The notes under the pieces: model-generated
The model's input: only the letters and a program-made list of their open reading frames with translations
Databases searched by the model: none
Told to the model about the DNA's origin: nothing
Made by a program: the position numbers and the translations under genes
Shown here: in pieces, positions 1-7,422 of the stretch
Layout of the letters: every line of letters begins with the position of its first letter
How positions within the stretch are numbered: position 1 is the first letter of the stretch
Origin: Candidatus Eiseniibacteriota bacterium
GTDB lineage: Bacteria > Eisenbacteria > RBG-16-71-46
DNA: 13,691 bases
NCBI GenBank assembly: GCA_005893185.1
Contig: VBOS01000398.1
Span: 1 to 13,691 of the forward strand
Reading direction: 5' to 3'

Positions 1-330
1 AGCCACGCCCTCGCGCTCCGCGGCGGCCACGGACACGTGTGGGCTGAGAAGCGCGATCGCCGCCGCGTCGTCCGACGTGAGATCGCGGCGCTTGAGGCGA
101 TCGCGCACCGTGTTGAACTCGAGCGCCAATCCGATCTTGTCCAGGGTGAACACGTTGGACCCGGCCGACATCAGCTGATCGGAGACGAAGCGGTTGAGGC
201 CCTGGACCAGCGACAGGACGGCGATCACGGAGGAGACGCCGATGATCACGCCGAGCAGCGTGAGGAAGGAGCGCAGCTTGTTCGAGCGCAGCGACGCGAG
301 CGCGATTCCGGCGCTCTCGCGAACGTTCAT
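1..330 (-). CDS. MacB/FtsX-type ABC transporter permease, third in the operon (partial, 3' end beyond window)
   Basis: This is the N-terminal 110 residues of an ABC transporter permease; the rest lies left of the window. The ATG at 330-328 is the first possible start because an in-frame TGA lies two codons upstream; no clear Shine-Dalgarno is seen. Residues 1-20 form a basic amphipathic leader (MNVRESAGIALASLRSNKLR), followed by transmembrane segment 1 (about 22-42) and the start of the periplasmic MacB-type core domain. The first 60 residues match those of permease 1 (1676-2893) at 47 positions by direct comparison, so the two are recent paralogues. Permease 2 (404-1672) lies between them and is clearly more divergent. 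A 73-bp gap separates this gene from permease 2. The likely role is an inner-membrane subunit of the tripartite efflux pump encoded upstream. The family call is firm; the substrate is unknown. Confidence 0.88.
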   Translation of the reverse strand, partial: MNVRESAGIALASLRSNKLRSFLTLLGVIIGVSSVIAVLSLVQGLNRFVSDQLMSAGSNVFTLDKIGLALEFNTVRDRLKRRDLTSDDAAAIALLSPHVSVAAAEREGVA

Positions 331-403
331 GCTTCAGGTGGCGCCGCGAGCGCGTGTGCCGGGTCGTGAGGGGGGCGCCCTCCTCCGGGCAACGGCGGCG
401 AAC

Positions 404-1672
404 TCACTCGTAGCGCAGCGAGTCCACGGGGTCGAGCCGGGAGGCGCGCATCGCGGGGTAGAGGCCGAAGAAGATTCCCACGATCGCCGAGAACGTGATC
501 CCGGTGATCACCGACCACAACGAGACATAGGTGGGCATCTGGCTCGCTGCGTGGACGATCCAGGACACGCCGGCCCCCACCAGGGCCCCGATCGCTCCGC
601 CGGCTGCGGTCAGGACCACGGCCTCGATCAGGAACTGGGCGAGGATCGCGCGGCGTGGCGCTCCCAGCGCCTTGCGCACGCCCACCTCGCGAGTGCGCTC
701 GGTCACCGCCACGAGCATGATGTTCATCACCCCGATCCCGCCGACCAGCAGCGCGATGGAGGAGATCAGCGCCATCAGGGCGAACACGCCACCGGTGATC
801 GCGTTGTAGAGCGACAGGAACGCGTCGTCGGTGAACACCACGAAGTTGTTGCCCTTGCTGCTCGGCAAATGGCGGCGGATGCGCAGCACCTCGATGATCT
901 GCTGCTGGGCGCGGTCGATCTCCTCGGGGGAGGTGGCGATGGCGTCGAGAAACAGCTCCCCGCGCTTCGGGAACCAGATCGGGGCGTCCTCCGGAACCGG
1001 GAAGTGCTTGTCGATGGTCGTGTAGGGAACGGCGGCCACCTGGTCGAAGTTGTTGCCCAGCATGCGGCCCTTGGCCTCGAACTCACCGATCACCGTGAAC
1101 GGGATGCCGTTGATGTGCACGCGCTCTCCGATGCCGCTCGCGTCGTGGAACAAGGTCTCGCGCGTGTCCTTCCCCAGCACCACGACGTCGGCGTTGCGCC
1201 GCACCTCCTCCTCCGTGAAGAAGCGGCCGCGCGCCAGGTCGTAGCCGTGCGTCAACAGGTAGTTCTCGTTGGTGCCGTAGCAGAACGTGCTGCGCGCCGC
1301 GCGGCCGCGATAGGACAGCTTGAGGTCCCCGAAGGTCCACTTGAAAGGAGCGATCGCGCGGACCGCCGGGCACTGGGCGAGAATCGCTCCGGCGTCGTCC
1401 ATGGTGAAGGCGCGTCGCTGCTTGAGGCTGTCGGGCACGTCGCCGCCCAGCATCACTCCGGGCCGGATGCGGCGAATGTAGATGGTGTTGTTGCCGAAGG
1501 ACTGGATGCTGCGCTGGAAGGAGCGTTGGAAGCCGTTGATGAGCGCGACCATGCCGATCAGGGTGGCCACGCCGATCACGATTCCGAGCAACGCAAGGAC
1601 CGAGCGCAGCCGGTTGGCGACCAGCGACCGGGAGGCCATCCCCAAGGTCTCGCGCAGCAGGAAGAGATTCAT
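404..1672 (-). CDS. MacB/FtsX-type ABC transporter permease, second in the operon
   Basis: This 422-residue inner-membrane permease has the MacB layout. It has a basic N-terminus, TM1 (about 24-47) and a large periplasmic core domain (about 50-290). Three C-terminal TM segments follow (about 294-320, 343-372 and 386-408), which form the FtsX domain. The cytoplasmic loop after TM2 carries the family signature VTERTREVGVRKALGA (323-338), the coupling region that contacts the ATPase. The end SRLDPVDSLRYE (411-422) is typical of the family. The start lies only 3 bp after the stop of permease 1, with no good ribosome-binding site, so translation is probably coupled. Its N-terminus (MNLFLLRETLGMASRSL...) differs much more from permeases 1 and 3 than those differ from each other. 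This suggests it may be the partner half of a heterodimer. No transport substrate can be inferred. Confidence 0.92.
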   Translation of the reverse strand: MNLFLLRETLGMASRSLVANRLRSVLALLGIVIGVATLIGMVALINGFQRSFQRSIQSFGNNTIYIRRIRPGVMLGGDVPDSLKQRRAFTMDDAGAILAQCPAVRAIAPFKWTFGDLKLSYRGRAARSTFCYGTNENYLLTHGYDLARGRFFTEEEVRRNADVVVLGKDTRETLFHDASGIGERVHINGIPFTVIGEFEAKGRMLGNNFDQVAAVPYTTIDKHFPVPEDAPIWFPKRGELFLDAIATSPEEIDRAQQQIIEVLRIRRHLPSSKGNNFVVFTDDAFLSLYNAITGGVFALMALISSIALLVGGIGVMNIMLVAVTERTREVGVRKALGAPRRAILAQFLIEAVVLTAAGGAIGALVGAGVSWIVHAASQMPTYVSLWSVITGITFSAIVGIFFGLYPAMRASRLDPVDSLRYE

Positions 1673-1675
1673 GCG

Positions 1676-2893
1676 CTACTCGTAGCGCAGCGCCTCGATC
1701 GGATCGAGCCGCGCGGCGCGCCATGCCGGAAACGAGCCGAAGAACATGCCGATGGCGGCGGACATGATGATGCCCATCGCCACGGCGGGCATGCTCACCG
1801 CCGTGGGCAGCGGCGACAGCGCGCCGGCGAGCAGCGCGAGCGCGACGCCCGCGGCCACCCCGATCAGGCCGCCGGTCAAGGAGAGCGTTGTGGCCTCGAC
1901 CAGGAACTGCGCCAGGATGTCGCGGCGCGTGGCACCCATCGCCTTGCGGATGCCGATCTCGCGCGTGCGCTCGGTGACCGACACCAGCATGATGTTCATG
2001 ATCACGATCCCGCCCACGAGCAGGGAGATCGCGGCCACGCCGATGGTGACCACGAAGATGCCGCCTGTGAGGTTGCGGTAGAGGTCGAGCACGTTGTCGG
2101 AAGTCGTGATCCCGAAGTTGTCGGCCATGCCGGGGCGCAGGTGGTGGCGGCCGCGCAGGATGTTGCGGGTTTCCTGCTGGGCGACCGGCAGGGAGGCCTG
2201 GTCCACGCTCTTCACCGCGATCGTCACCGTGCGCTGGTCGCTCTTGTACTTGAGGAACGTGCGGATCGGGATGGCGGCGAATCGGTCCTGGCTCTGGCCG
2301 AACACCTTGCCCTTGGGGGCCATCACCCCGACCACCTCGTAGGTTTCGGCGCCGAGGCGCACGTGCCGGCCCAGCGGGTCGCGCCCGTGGAACAGCTCGT
2401 CGGAGACCTCCGAGCCCAGCACGCACACCAGCTGGCGGCGCAGGTCGTCCTGCTCGGTCAGGTTGCGGCCCATCGCCAGGGCGTAGTCGTCGACGACCTC
2501 GAAGCCCGGGCCGCGGCCGCGGGCAGCGATGCCCCTCACGATCTGGTTGCGGAAGAGCGCAGCCACGCGGGCGTCGGCCTGCGCCACGACCATCGCCGCG
2601 TGGGGCACGCCGAGGCGCAAGGCATCCGCGTCGTCCATCGTGATCGGCGGGTGGTTCTTGACCGCGTCCCATTGCTCCTGGCTGGTGACGAACCCGTACG
2701 GGTCCACCCAGAAGGCATTGGCGCCGGCGTTGAGCAGCTTGTCCGAGACGAAGCGGTTGAGCCCTTCGACGAAGGACAGCACCGCGATCACCGACATCAC
2801 GCCGATGATCGTCCCCAGCAGCGTGAGGAAGGAGCGCAGCTTGTTCGCGCGCAGGGCGGTGAGCGCGATGCCTGCGCTCTCGCGCGGATTCAT
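1676..2893 (-). CDS. MacB/FtsX-type ABC transporter permease, first in the operon
   Basis: This is a 405-residue permease with TM1 at about 22-42, a periplasmic MacB-type core domain (about 45-275), and three TM segments in the FtsX domain (about 278-305, 327-358 and 368-390). The loop signature VTERTREIGIRKAMGATRRD (306-325) and the C-terminal AARLDPIEALRYE are characteristic of MacB/LolC/LolE-like permeases. Its ATG overlaps the stop of the ATPase gene by four bases (ATGA, 2890-2893), with a purine-rich GGGAG seven bases ahead, which supports this start and translational coupling. In MacB-type systems such permeases do not carry bulk substrate through the inner membrane. They transmit ATPase motion to the periplasmic adaptor and the outer-membrane channel. 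It is a close paralogue of the truncated permease at 1-330, consistent with tandem duplication. Confidence 0.93.
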   Translation of the reverse strand: MNPRESAGIALTALRANKLRSFLTLLGTIIGVMSVIAVLSFVEGLNRFVSDKLLNAGANAFWVDPYGFVTSQEQWDAVKNHPPITMDDADALRLGVPHAAMVVAQADARVAALFRNQIVRGIAARGRGPGFEVVDDYALAMGRNLTEQDDLRRQLVCVLGSEVSDELFHGRDPLGRHVRLGAETYEVVGVMAPKGKVFGQSQDRFAAIPIRTFLKYKSDQRTVTIAVKSVDQASLPVAQQETRNILRGRHHLRPGMADNFGITTSDNVLDLYRNLTGGIFVVTIGVAAISLLVGGIVIMNIMLVSVTERTREIGIRKAMGATRRDILAQFLVEATTLSLTGGLIGVAAGVALALLAGALSPLPTAVSMPAVAMGIIMSAAIGMFFGSFPAWRAARLDPIEALRYE

Positions 2894-3630
2894 CGTGCCG
2901 CTCCCGTGGTCACACCGCCGGGGCGGGCGCCGGGATCGCCTTCGCCGCGCGGCCCGCGCCGCTCGTCGCTGGCGATCTTCCCATCGCGCATGCGCACGAC
3001 GCGGTGCGCGTGGGCGGCGATGTCGGCCTCGTGGGTGACGAGGATCACGGTGTTGCCGGCCTTCCAGATGTTCGCGAAGGCGGCCATGATCTCTTCTCCG
3101 GTCGCCGTGTCCAGGTTGCCGGTCGGCTCGTCCGCGAGAATGATGCTGGGCTTGTTCACGAGCGCGCGGGCGATCGCCACCCGCTGACGCTGGCCGCCCG
3201 AGAGCTCGTTGGGGCGGTGCTTCATGCGGTCGCCGAGCCCGACCAGATCGAGCGCCTCGCGCGCACGGCGGCGGCGCTCCTCGTGCTTGAGGCCGGCGTA
3301 GACCAACGGCAGCTCCACGTTGTGCAGCGCATCCGCGCGCGGCAGCAGATTGAACGTCTGGAAGACGAACCCGATCTCCTGGTTTCGGATCTTCGCCAGC
3401 TCGTCGTCCGAGAGCTTGCCGATCTCACGGTCTTTGAGCCGGTAGGACCCGCCGGTCGGGGTGTCGAGGCAGCCGATGATGTTCATCAGCGTGGACTTGC
3501 CGGAGCCCGATGGGCCCATGACCGCGAGGTACTCGTTGGGGGCCACATCGAAGTCCACGCCGTTCAGCGCGTGAACCTGCTCGCTGCCGACCTGATAGAC
3601 GCGGTGCAGATCACGCACGGAGATCAGCAT
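2890..3630 (-). CDS. ABC transporter ATP-binding protein, MacB/LolD type
   Basis: This 246-residue ATPase powers the permeases encoded just downstream. All nucleotide-binding motifs are intact: Walker A GPSGSGKST (39-47), Q-loop Q91, ABC signature LSGGQ (143-147), Walker B IILADEP (163-169) followed by the D-loop (TGNLD), and the switch histidine H200 in VTHE. The sequence around 48-56 (LMNIIGCLD) and DEPTGNLD are typical of the MacB/LolD/FtsE class that pairs with FtsX-fold permeases. Here the ATPase is a separate polypeptide rather than fused to the permease as in E. coli MacB. The ATG shares one base with the stop of the adaptor gene (TGATG), and its stop overlaps the first permease start. 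The last ~30 residues are a Gly/Arg/Pro-rich tail without family resemblance. It is the only ATPase seen beside three permeases. Confidence 0.96.
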   Translation of the reverse strand: MLISVRDLHRVYQVGSEQVHALNGVDFDVAPNEYLAVMGPSGSGKSTLMNIIGCLDTPTGGSYRLKDREIGKLSDDELAKIRNQEIGFVFQTFNLLPRADALHNVELPLVYAGLKHEERRRRAREALDLVGLGDRMKHRPNELSGGQRQRVAIARALVNKPSIILADEPTGNLDTATGEEIMAAFANIWKAGNTVILVTHEADIAAHAHRVVRMRDGKIASDERRGPRGEGDPGARPGGVTTGAAR

Positions 3631-4919
3631 CAGGTCTTCCTGCCGCGGCTCCCTACGGCCTCCTGCTTGACCTTGGTGTTGGGCTTGAGCTCGCGCAGCG
3701 CCTTGTAGGGACCGGCAACCACGGACTCGCCCTCCTTGGCGTCGCCGAAGACCTCGATCTCGGTCTCGCTGGCGAGGCCGGTGCGCACCGGGACGAACGT
3801 GGCGGACCCTGCACGCACCACGAACATGCCCGTGATCTCCTTCTCCTTGCGCCCGATCGTGTCGTCATCTGCCGCGAGCATGGTGCCGTCCTTGCGTGCG
3901 CGCCGCGCGGGCCGGTCCTTGTGCGCGGCACGCTGCAGCTCGCGCTCGGTGCGAACCACGACCGCCTGGATCGGCACGCCCAGCGTCTTGGCGTGCGTCC
4001 CGGTCTCGATCTCGACGTCGGCCGTCATCCCGGGTCGCACCTGCGGAACGTCCTGGTCGAACACCACCTTCACCTCGAAGTTGGTCTGCCCCTCGGAGCC
4101 GGCCGTGATCGTGCGCTTGGCGGTATTGCCGATCTCGGTCACGGTCCCGACGAACGAGGTGTCCGGGAGCGCGTCCACCGTGATCTTCGCCTTCTGTCCC
4201 ACCTTCAGGTCCATGACAGCGGTCTCGTCCACGTCCGCGCGGACCAGCATGCGCGAGAGATCCGAGACCACGAGGATCTGGGTCCCCGGATTGTTCATCG
4301 TGCCCGTGATCACGACCTCGCCCGCCTCGACGTTGAGGGCGCTCACAACGCCCTCGAAGGGAGCGAGGAACCGGCACTTCGACAGGTTGTCCAACGCGCC
4401 CTCGAGCGCGGCCTGACTCCGCGACACCTCCTCACGGGCGGTCGCGACCGCCGCGCGCGCCGACTCGTAATTCGTGTTGGCCTGGTCCCATTCGGCCTGG
4501 GAGAGCAGCTTCTGCTCGAACAGCGCCTTCTGCCGCTGGTAGTTTGCCTGCACGACCTTGAGCGATGACTCCGTCTCGCTCAGCCGGGCTTCCGCCGAAG
4601 CGTGGGCCGCGCGCGCCTGATTGTGCGCGGATCGGTACTGCGTGTCGTCGAGCTGGAGCATGAGCTGGCCCTGCTTCACCCGGTCGCCCTCCTTGACCGG
4701 AAGCTGGACGATCTTGCCCATGACGTCGGCGCTCACCTTGACCTGGGTTCGGGGCTCGATCTTGCCCGGGGCGCGCACGCGCGCTGTGATGTCCTCGCGG
4801 CGCACGCGGGCGAACTGCACCGCCACGATCTTGCCTGCCGACTGCCGCGCGACGTTCGCCACGACGAGGAGCACGAGCACGAGCCCCCCGAGCCCGATCC
4901 AGATCCATTTCTTCTTCAT
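3630..4919 (-). CDS. Periplasmic adaptor (membrane fusion) protein, MacA/HlyD family
   Basis: This 429-residue periplasmic adaptor bridges the inner-membrane ABC complex and the TolC-like channel. An N-terminal membrane anchor (about 5-22, after MKKK) is followed by the first half of the biotinyl-lipoyl domain (about 58-92, with GKIVQLPVKEGDRVKQGQ). A coiled-coil hairpin follows (about 95-182, rich in Ala, Glu, Gln and Ser heptads), then the returning lipoyl half (LAPFEGVVSALNVEAGEVV, 185-203) and beta-barrel/membrane-proximal domains (about 215-429). The region 329-362 is a highly charged Lys/Arg/Asp-rich insertion before the strand GMFVVRAG (364-371). The start is supported by GGGAGGAG about ten bases upstream. 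It is separated from the TolC gene by 67 bp and overlaps the ATPase gene by one base. The role follows from family and operon; the cargo is unknown. Confidence 0.93.
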   Translation of the reverse strand: MKKKWIWIGLGGLVLVLLVVANVARQSAGKIVAVQFARVRREDITARVRAPGKIEPRTQVKVSADVMGKIVQLPVKEGDRVKQGQLMLQLDDTQYRSAHNQARAAHASAEARLSETESSLKVVQANYQRQKALFEQKLLSQAEWDQANTNYESARAAVATAREEVSRSQAALEGALDNLSKCRFLAPFEGVVSALNVEAGEVVITGTMNNPGTQILVVSDLSRMLVRADVDETAVMDLKVGQKAKITVDALPDTSFVGTVTEIGNTAKRTITAGSEGQTNFEVKVVFDQDVPQVRPGMTADVEIETGTHAKTLGVPIQAVVVRTERELQRAAHKDRPARRARKDGTMLAADDDTIGRKEKEITGMFVVRAGSATFVPVRTGLASETEIEVFGDAKEGESVVAGPYKALRELKPNTKVKQEAVGSRGRKT

Positions 4920-4965
4920 GCGAGTGCGGCTCCTCCCCTACGTCTGTCGCTCACGCCGATCCGAA

Positions 4966-4983
4966 CGTCGCCCCCAGGGGGTG
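4966..4983. repeat. Short C5/G5 dyad between tolC-like and adaptor genes
   Basis: Just after the TolC-family stop codon the sequence holds CCCCCAGGGGG (4971-4981), a perfect dyad around one base. As RNA it could form a four-pair stem (CCCC-cag-GGGG) in the leader of the adaptor gene. No T-tract follows, so it is not an obvious terminator. It may have no function. Confidence 0.25.
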
Positions 4984-4986
4984 GGA

Positions 4987-6348
4987 TCAGTCTCCGCGCC
5001 CGCGGACCTTCTCGATCGTCGCTTCGACGACCCGAATCCCCGCAAGCGCCGAAACGATGTCGCTCTCCGCCTGCTGGAGCTGCACCTGGGCGTCGATCAG
5101 GTCGAGGATGGTGGCGGAGCCCACGTTGTACTTCTGCTGGGTGAGCTTCATGTTCTCCTCGGCGCTCTCGACGGCGCGCTGGGCAACGCCATACGCGGCC
5201 ACGACCTCGCGGTACGTGAGCAGCGTCTGCTCGACTTCGCTCGCCAGGTTGCGATGGAGGGCCTCGTAGTTGTCCTTCGCGCGCATGACCCGGGCGCGAC
5301 TGCTGGCGATCGAGCCCTCCGTGGCGAACCCGCTGAAGAGATTCCAGGTCAGCCCGATCTCGCCCGTGTACGCGCGGTCCGCGTCGCCCCGCGTGGAAAG
5401 CTTGTCCCCCGCTTGGACGGGCAACCCGAAGTAAAAACCCGCTTCGTCAAACGTGGTCGTGGAGGTCGAGGTGGGACCCCTGAGGGTCCACGACCCGCGG
5501 GCGAACAGAGCGGGAAGCCGCAGATAATTGGCGGCGCGCAGGCTCGCCCGCGCGGCGTTCCAGTCTGCCTTCGCCGACTTGAGGTCGGGGCGGGCGGCCT
5601 CGGCCTCGGAGAGGATCTGGGCCTCGTCGTAGGCTTGGGCCTCGGCCGTCAGGACGGTATCCACTTCCCCCATCGTCCTCTCCACGATGCCGAGCGCCGT
5701 CGCGAGCGTGATGCGCGCGACGCTGATCCCGTTGTGCTTTCCCAACGAGTCCAGCTCGCTCTGGGCCGTCCGCACCTGGGCCTTGAGGAGGTCGCTGCGC
5801 GAGACGGAGCCCACGTCGAAGAGCGCCTTCACCCTGCGCTCATTGTCGCGCGAGAGCCGCAGCGCCTGGGACGAGACCCGCGAAAGGTGAATCGACTTCA
5901 CGACATCGTAGAACTTGCGGCGAGCGTCCAGCGCAACCCCCTGCCTCGTGGACTTGAACGCCAGCTCCGCGGAGTGGAGCCCGCTGCGGGCCGAGGACCA
6001 AGCGGAGAGCGCGGAAAGGTCGAGGAACGTCCAAGATCCCGAGATCACGGGCGTGCTGCTGTAGGACTCGAAATCCTCGCGGAGCGCCGCGGCCACGTCC
6101 GCACTGATGCTGGGCAGGATCCCGGAGTAGGAGCGGTAGATTCCGCTCTGGGCGTCCAACACCGAAGCCTCGGCCCCGATGATTTGCGAGCTGTTCGCGA
6201 GCGCCAACTTCACGGCCTCGTCGATCGTGAGCGGCCCCCGTGGGGCGCTCGTGGCGTCCGCCGTCTTGTGCTCGGCGCCCATGGAGTACGTCCCCCACAG
6301 GGCTGAAATCATCAGGGCCAGGAAGATCGTTCGCGCGTTTCTCGTCAT
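4987..6348 (-). CDS. TolC-family outer-membrane efflux protein
   Basis: This is a 453-residue outer-membrane channel component. The frame opens 14 codons earlier, but the ATG at 6348 is preferred. It is preceded at five bases by GGAGG (6358-6354) and begins a clear signal peptide (MTRNARTIFLALMISALWGT, likely cleaved near residue 25). The mature protein shows the internal duplication typical of OEP proteins. LFDVGSVSRSDLLKAQV (177-193) in the first half corresponds to KYNVGSATILDLIDAQVQLQ (406-425) in the second. Each sits in a long alpha-helical hairpin that forms the periplasmic tunnel. Short beta-rich stretches near 80-110 and 280-345 would form the outer-membrane barrel. It trimerises in known family members and docks to the adaptor encoded next. 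The operon position between the Yip1-like gene and the adaptor fits a dedicated pump rather than a shared housekeeping TolC. Confidence 0.93.
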   Translation of the reverse strand: MTRNARTIFLALMISALWGTYSMGAEHKTADATSAPRGPLTIDEAVKLALANSSQIIGAEASVLDAQSGIYRSYSGILPSISADVAAALREDFESYSSTPVISGSWTFLDLSALSAWSSARSGLHSAELAFKSTRQGVALDARRKFYDVVKSIHLSRVSSQALRLSRDNERRVKALFDVGSVSRSDLLKAQVRTAQSELDSLGKHNGISVARITLATALGIVERTMGEVDTVLTAEAQAYDEAQILSEAEAARPDLKSAKADWNAARASLRAANYLRLPALFARGSWTLRGPTSTSTTTFDEAGFYFGLPVQAGDKLSTRGDADRAYTGEIGLTWNLFSGFATEGSIASSRARVMRAKDNYEALHRNLASEVEQTLLTYREVVAAYGVAQRAVESAEENMKLTQQKYNVGSATILDLIDAQVQLQQAESDIVSALAGIRVVEATIEKVRGRGD

Positions 6349-6353
6349 GCCTT

Positions 6354-6358
6354 CCTCC
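6354..6358 (-). promoter_or_regulatory. Ribosome-binding site deciding the tolC-like start
   Basis: GGAGG on the minus strand is five bases before the ATG at 6348. It selects this ATG over the in-frame ATG at 6390, which would place 14 non-hydrophobic residues ahead of the signal peptide. Confidence 0.75.
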
Positions 6359-6428
6359 GGTAGGAGCCCCGCGTTCGCCGCCGGGCGCATTGGTTCCTAC
6401 GCATTCGAGCAAACAAGGTTGCGTCGGT

Positions 6429-7223
6429 TCAGGCGCCCCCTGGAATGAGCGCCGCAAGGCCGGCTGCGATCAGTCCGGAGACGACGTACAGCGCACCCAG
6501 CGCCCAGGCCACGGACTTGCGAGGCGCGCCCGAGAGGTACGCCGCTCCCAGAACCGCCACCGCGACGTGCCAGATTCCAAACGGGCCGATCCAATCCAGG
6601 AACACCCCCAGCGCGCGCAGCAGCTTGTCCTCGGGGCCGGCATCTGGCAGCAGGACGCCGAAACCCACGTGCACGCCGTGCATGCTCTGGCGGATCCACG
6701 CGAGCGCGTCCCACAGGATTACGGGCGGCACGCTCACGAGGGACGACCAGGTCGCGACCTCGAGGGCATGACGGTAGCGGAAAGGCGAACCCAGCACGAA
6801 CCCGACCGCGAACCAGATGAGGAGCCCGATGATGAGCGGCACAGCCGCCAGCGATACCGCCGTCGTGCCGATCGTGATCGCGAGCCCGGCGGGGCCGCTG
6901 TAGAAATCCTCGATCCTCTGGAGCTGTTCGGCCGTCATCTGCCCGCTCGAAACCTTCTCCTCCATGGCATCCATGATCGTGGGGATCTGGGCCCTGTGAT
7001 AGATGAGTACCGAGCCGACCAGGGTCACGAGCAGGACCCCGAGCATCGGGATCCACCACTGCGATCGCTCGCGTAAGCCGCCCCACGCTGCCACCGGACG
7101 CACGAAGATCGCGATCGCGCGCTGGATCGGCGAAGGCGAACCCGGCTCGGCCGACGGCGCAGCTACGGGCACGACGGCAGGCGCCTGCGGCGCGGCGGGG
7201 GTGGGGGAATCGCTCGGAAGCAT
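6429..7223 (-). CDS. Yip1-like multi-pass inner-membrane protein
   Basis: This 264-residue integral membrane protein opens the efflux operon. A 35-residue Pro/Ala-rich cytoplasmic N-terminus precedes about five or six hydrophobic segments (roughly 57-76, 112-130, 130-147, 157-176, 212-231 and 236-260). The layout resembles the bacterial Yip1 domain: an amphipathic ARPVAAWGGLRE-like entry, here IAIFVRPVAAWGGLRERSQW (37-56), a long loop, then Pro-containing membrane helices. The biochemical function of bacterial Yip1-like proteins is not known. Their recurrent position beside ABC efflux genes suggests assembly or membrane organisation, but that is inference. The start is supported by AGGAGA about seven bases upstream and by a candidate promoter at 7270-7299. 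A 80-bp gap separates it from the TolC-like gene. The membrane-protein call is sure; the family assignment is moderately so. Confidence 0.75.
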   Translation of the reverse strand: MLPSDSPTPAAPQAPAVVPVAAPSAEPGSPSPIQRAIAIFVRPVAAWGGLRERSQWWIPMLGVLLVTLVGSVLIYHRAQIPTIMDAMEEKVSSGQMTAEQLQRIEDFYSGPAGLAITIGTTAVSLAAVPLIIGLLIWFAVGFVLGSPFRYRHALEVATWSSLVSVPPVILWDALAWIRQSMHGVHVGFGVLLPDAGPEDKLLRALGVFLDWIGPFGIWHVAVAVLGAAYLSGAPRKSVAWALGALYVVSGLIAAGLAALIPGGA

Positions 7224-7269
7224 CCTGCTCTCCTGGTAGAGGGGTGGCGAGGGACGGCAAATCAGGTCG

Positions 7270-7299
7270 AGAGTAGGAATTAGGCTCCGTCGCGGTCAA
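7270..7299 (-). promoter_or_regulatory. Candidate sigma70-like promoter for the efflux operon
   Basis: On the minus strand, TTGACC (7299-7294, five of six matches to the -35 consensus) is followed after 18 bp by TACTCT (7275-7270, three of six to the -10). Transcription would start near 7263, about 40 bases before the Yip1-like ATG. It lies in the 199-bp gap that follows tonB, the only place for a promoter of operon 2. The -10 resembles that of the better promoter at 13064-13093. Confidence 0.45.
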
Positions 7300-7351
7300 A
7301 TCGGCGACGACCGGCGCGGGGAAATGACGCCTGGGCGCGGGCCGCCTCGAT

Positions 7352-7421
7352 GGGCACCCCATGCCCTGCCGCAGGGCGCCGAGCGCCACGACGGGCTCGG
7401 TTCGCGGCCCCCGGCTGGGGC
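7352..7421. terminator. Hairpin cluster after tonB, possible end of operon 1
   Basis: Four GC-rich stem-loops lie within 70 bp, starting two bases beyond the tonB stop. They are GCCCC/GGGGC (7407-7411 with 7417-7421), CCGAGC/GCTCGG (7379-7384 with 7395-7400; alternatively GGCGC/GCGCC at 7375-7387), GCCCTG/CAGGGC (7363-7368 with 7372-7377) and GGGCA/TGCCC (7352-7356 with 7362-7366). Some overlap and would be mutually exclusive. No T-run follows, so they are not classical intrinsic terminators. Rho-type termination, 3'-end protection or a processing zone would fit. Confidence 0.4.
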
Positions 7422-7422
7422 G

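Noticed and set aside
1083..2672. A 529-codon minus-strand frame over permeases 1 and 2
   Set aside because: It is an alternate frame across two genes with intact MacB/FtsX motifs; the product is Arg/Pro/Gly-rich low complexity.
194..3187. A 997-codon open frame on the plus strand
   Set aside because: It lies antisense to three clear permease genes and part of the ATPase. Its product is His/Arg/Asp/Ala-rich with no family motifs, as expected for the complement of GC-rich coding sequence.
4621..6306. A 561-codon plus-strand frame opposite the TolC-like gene
   Set aside because: It crosses the adaptor/TolC gene border in antisense and shows no motif; the opposite strand has a complete signal peptide and OEP repeats.
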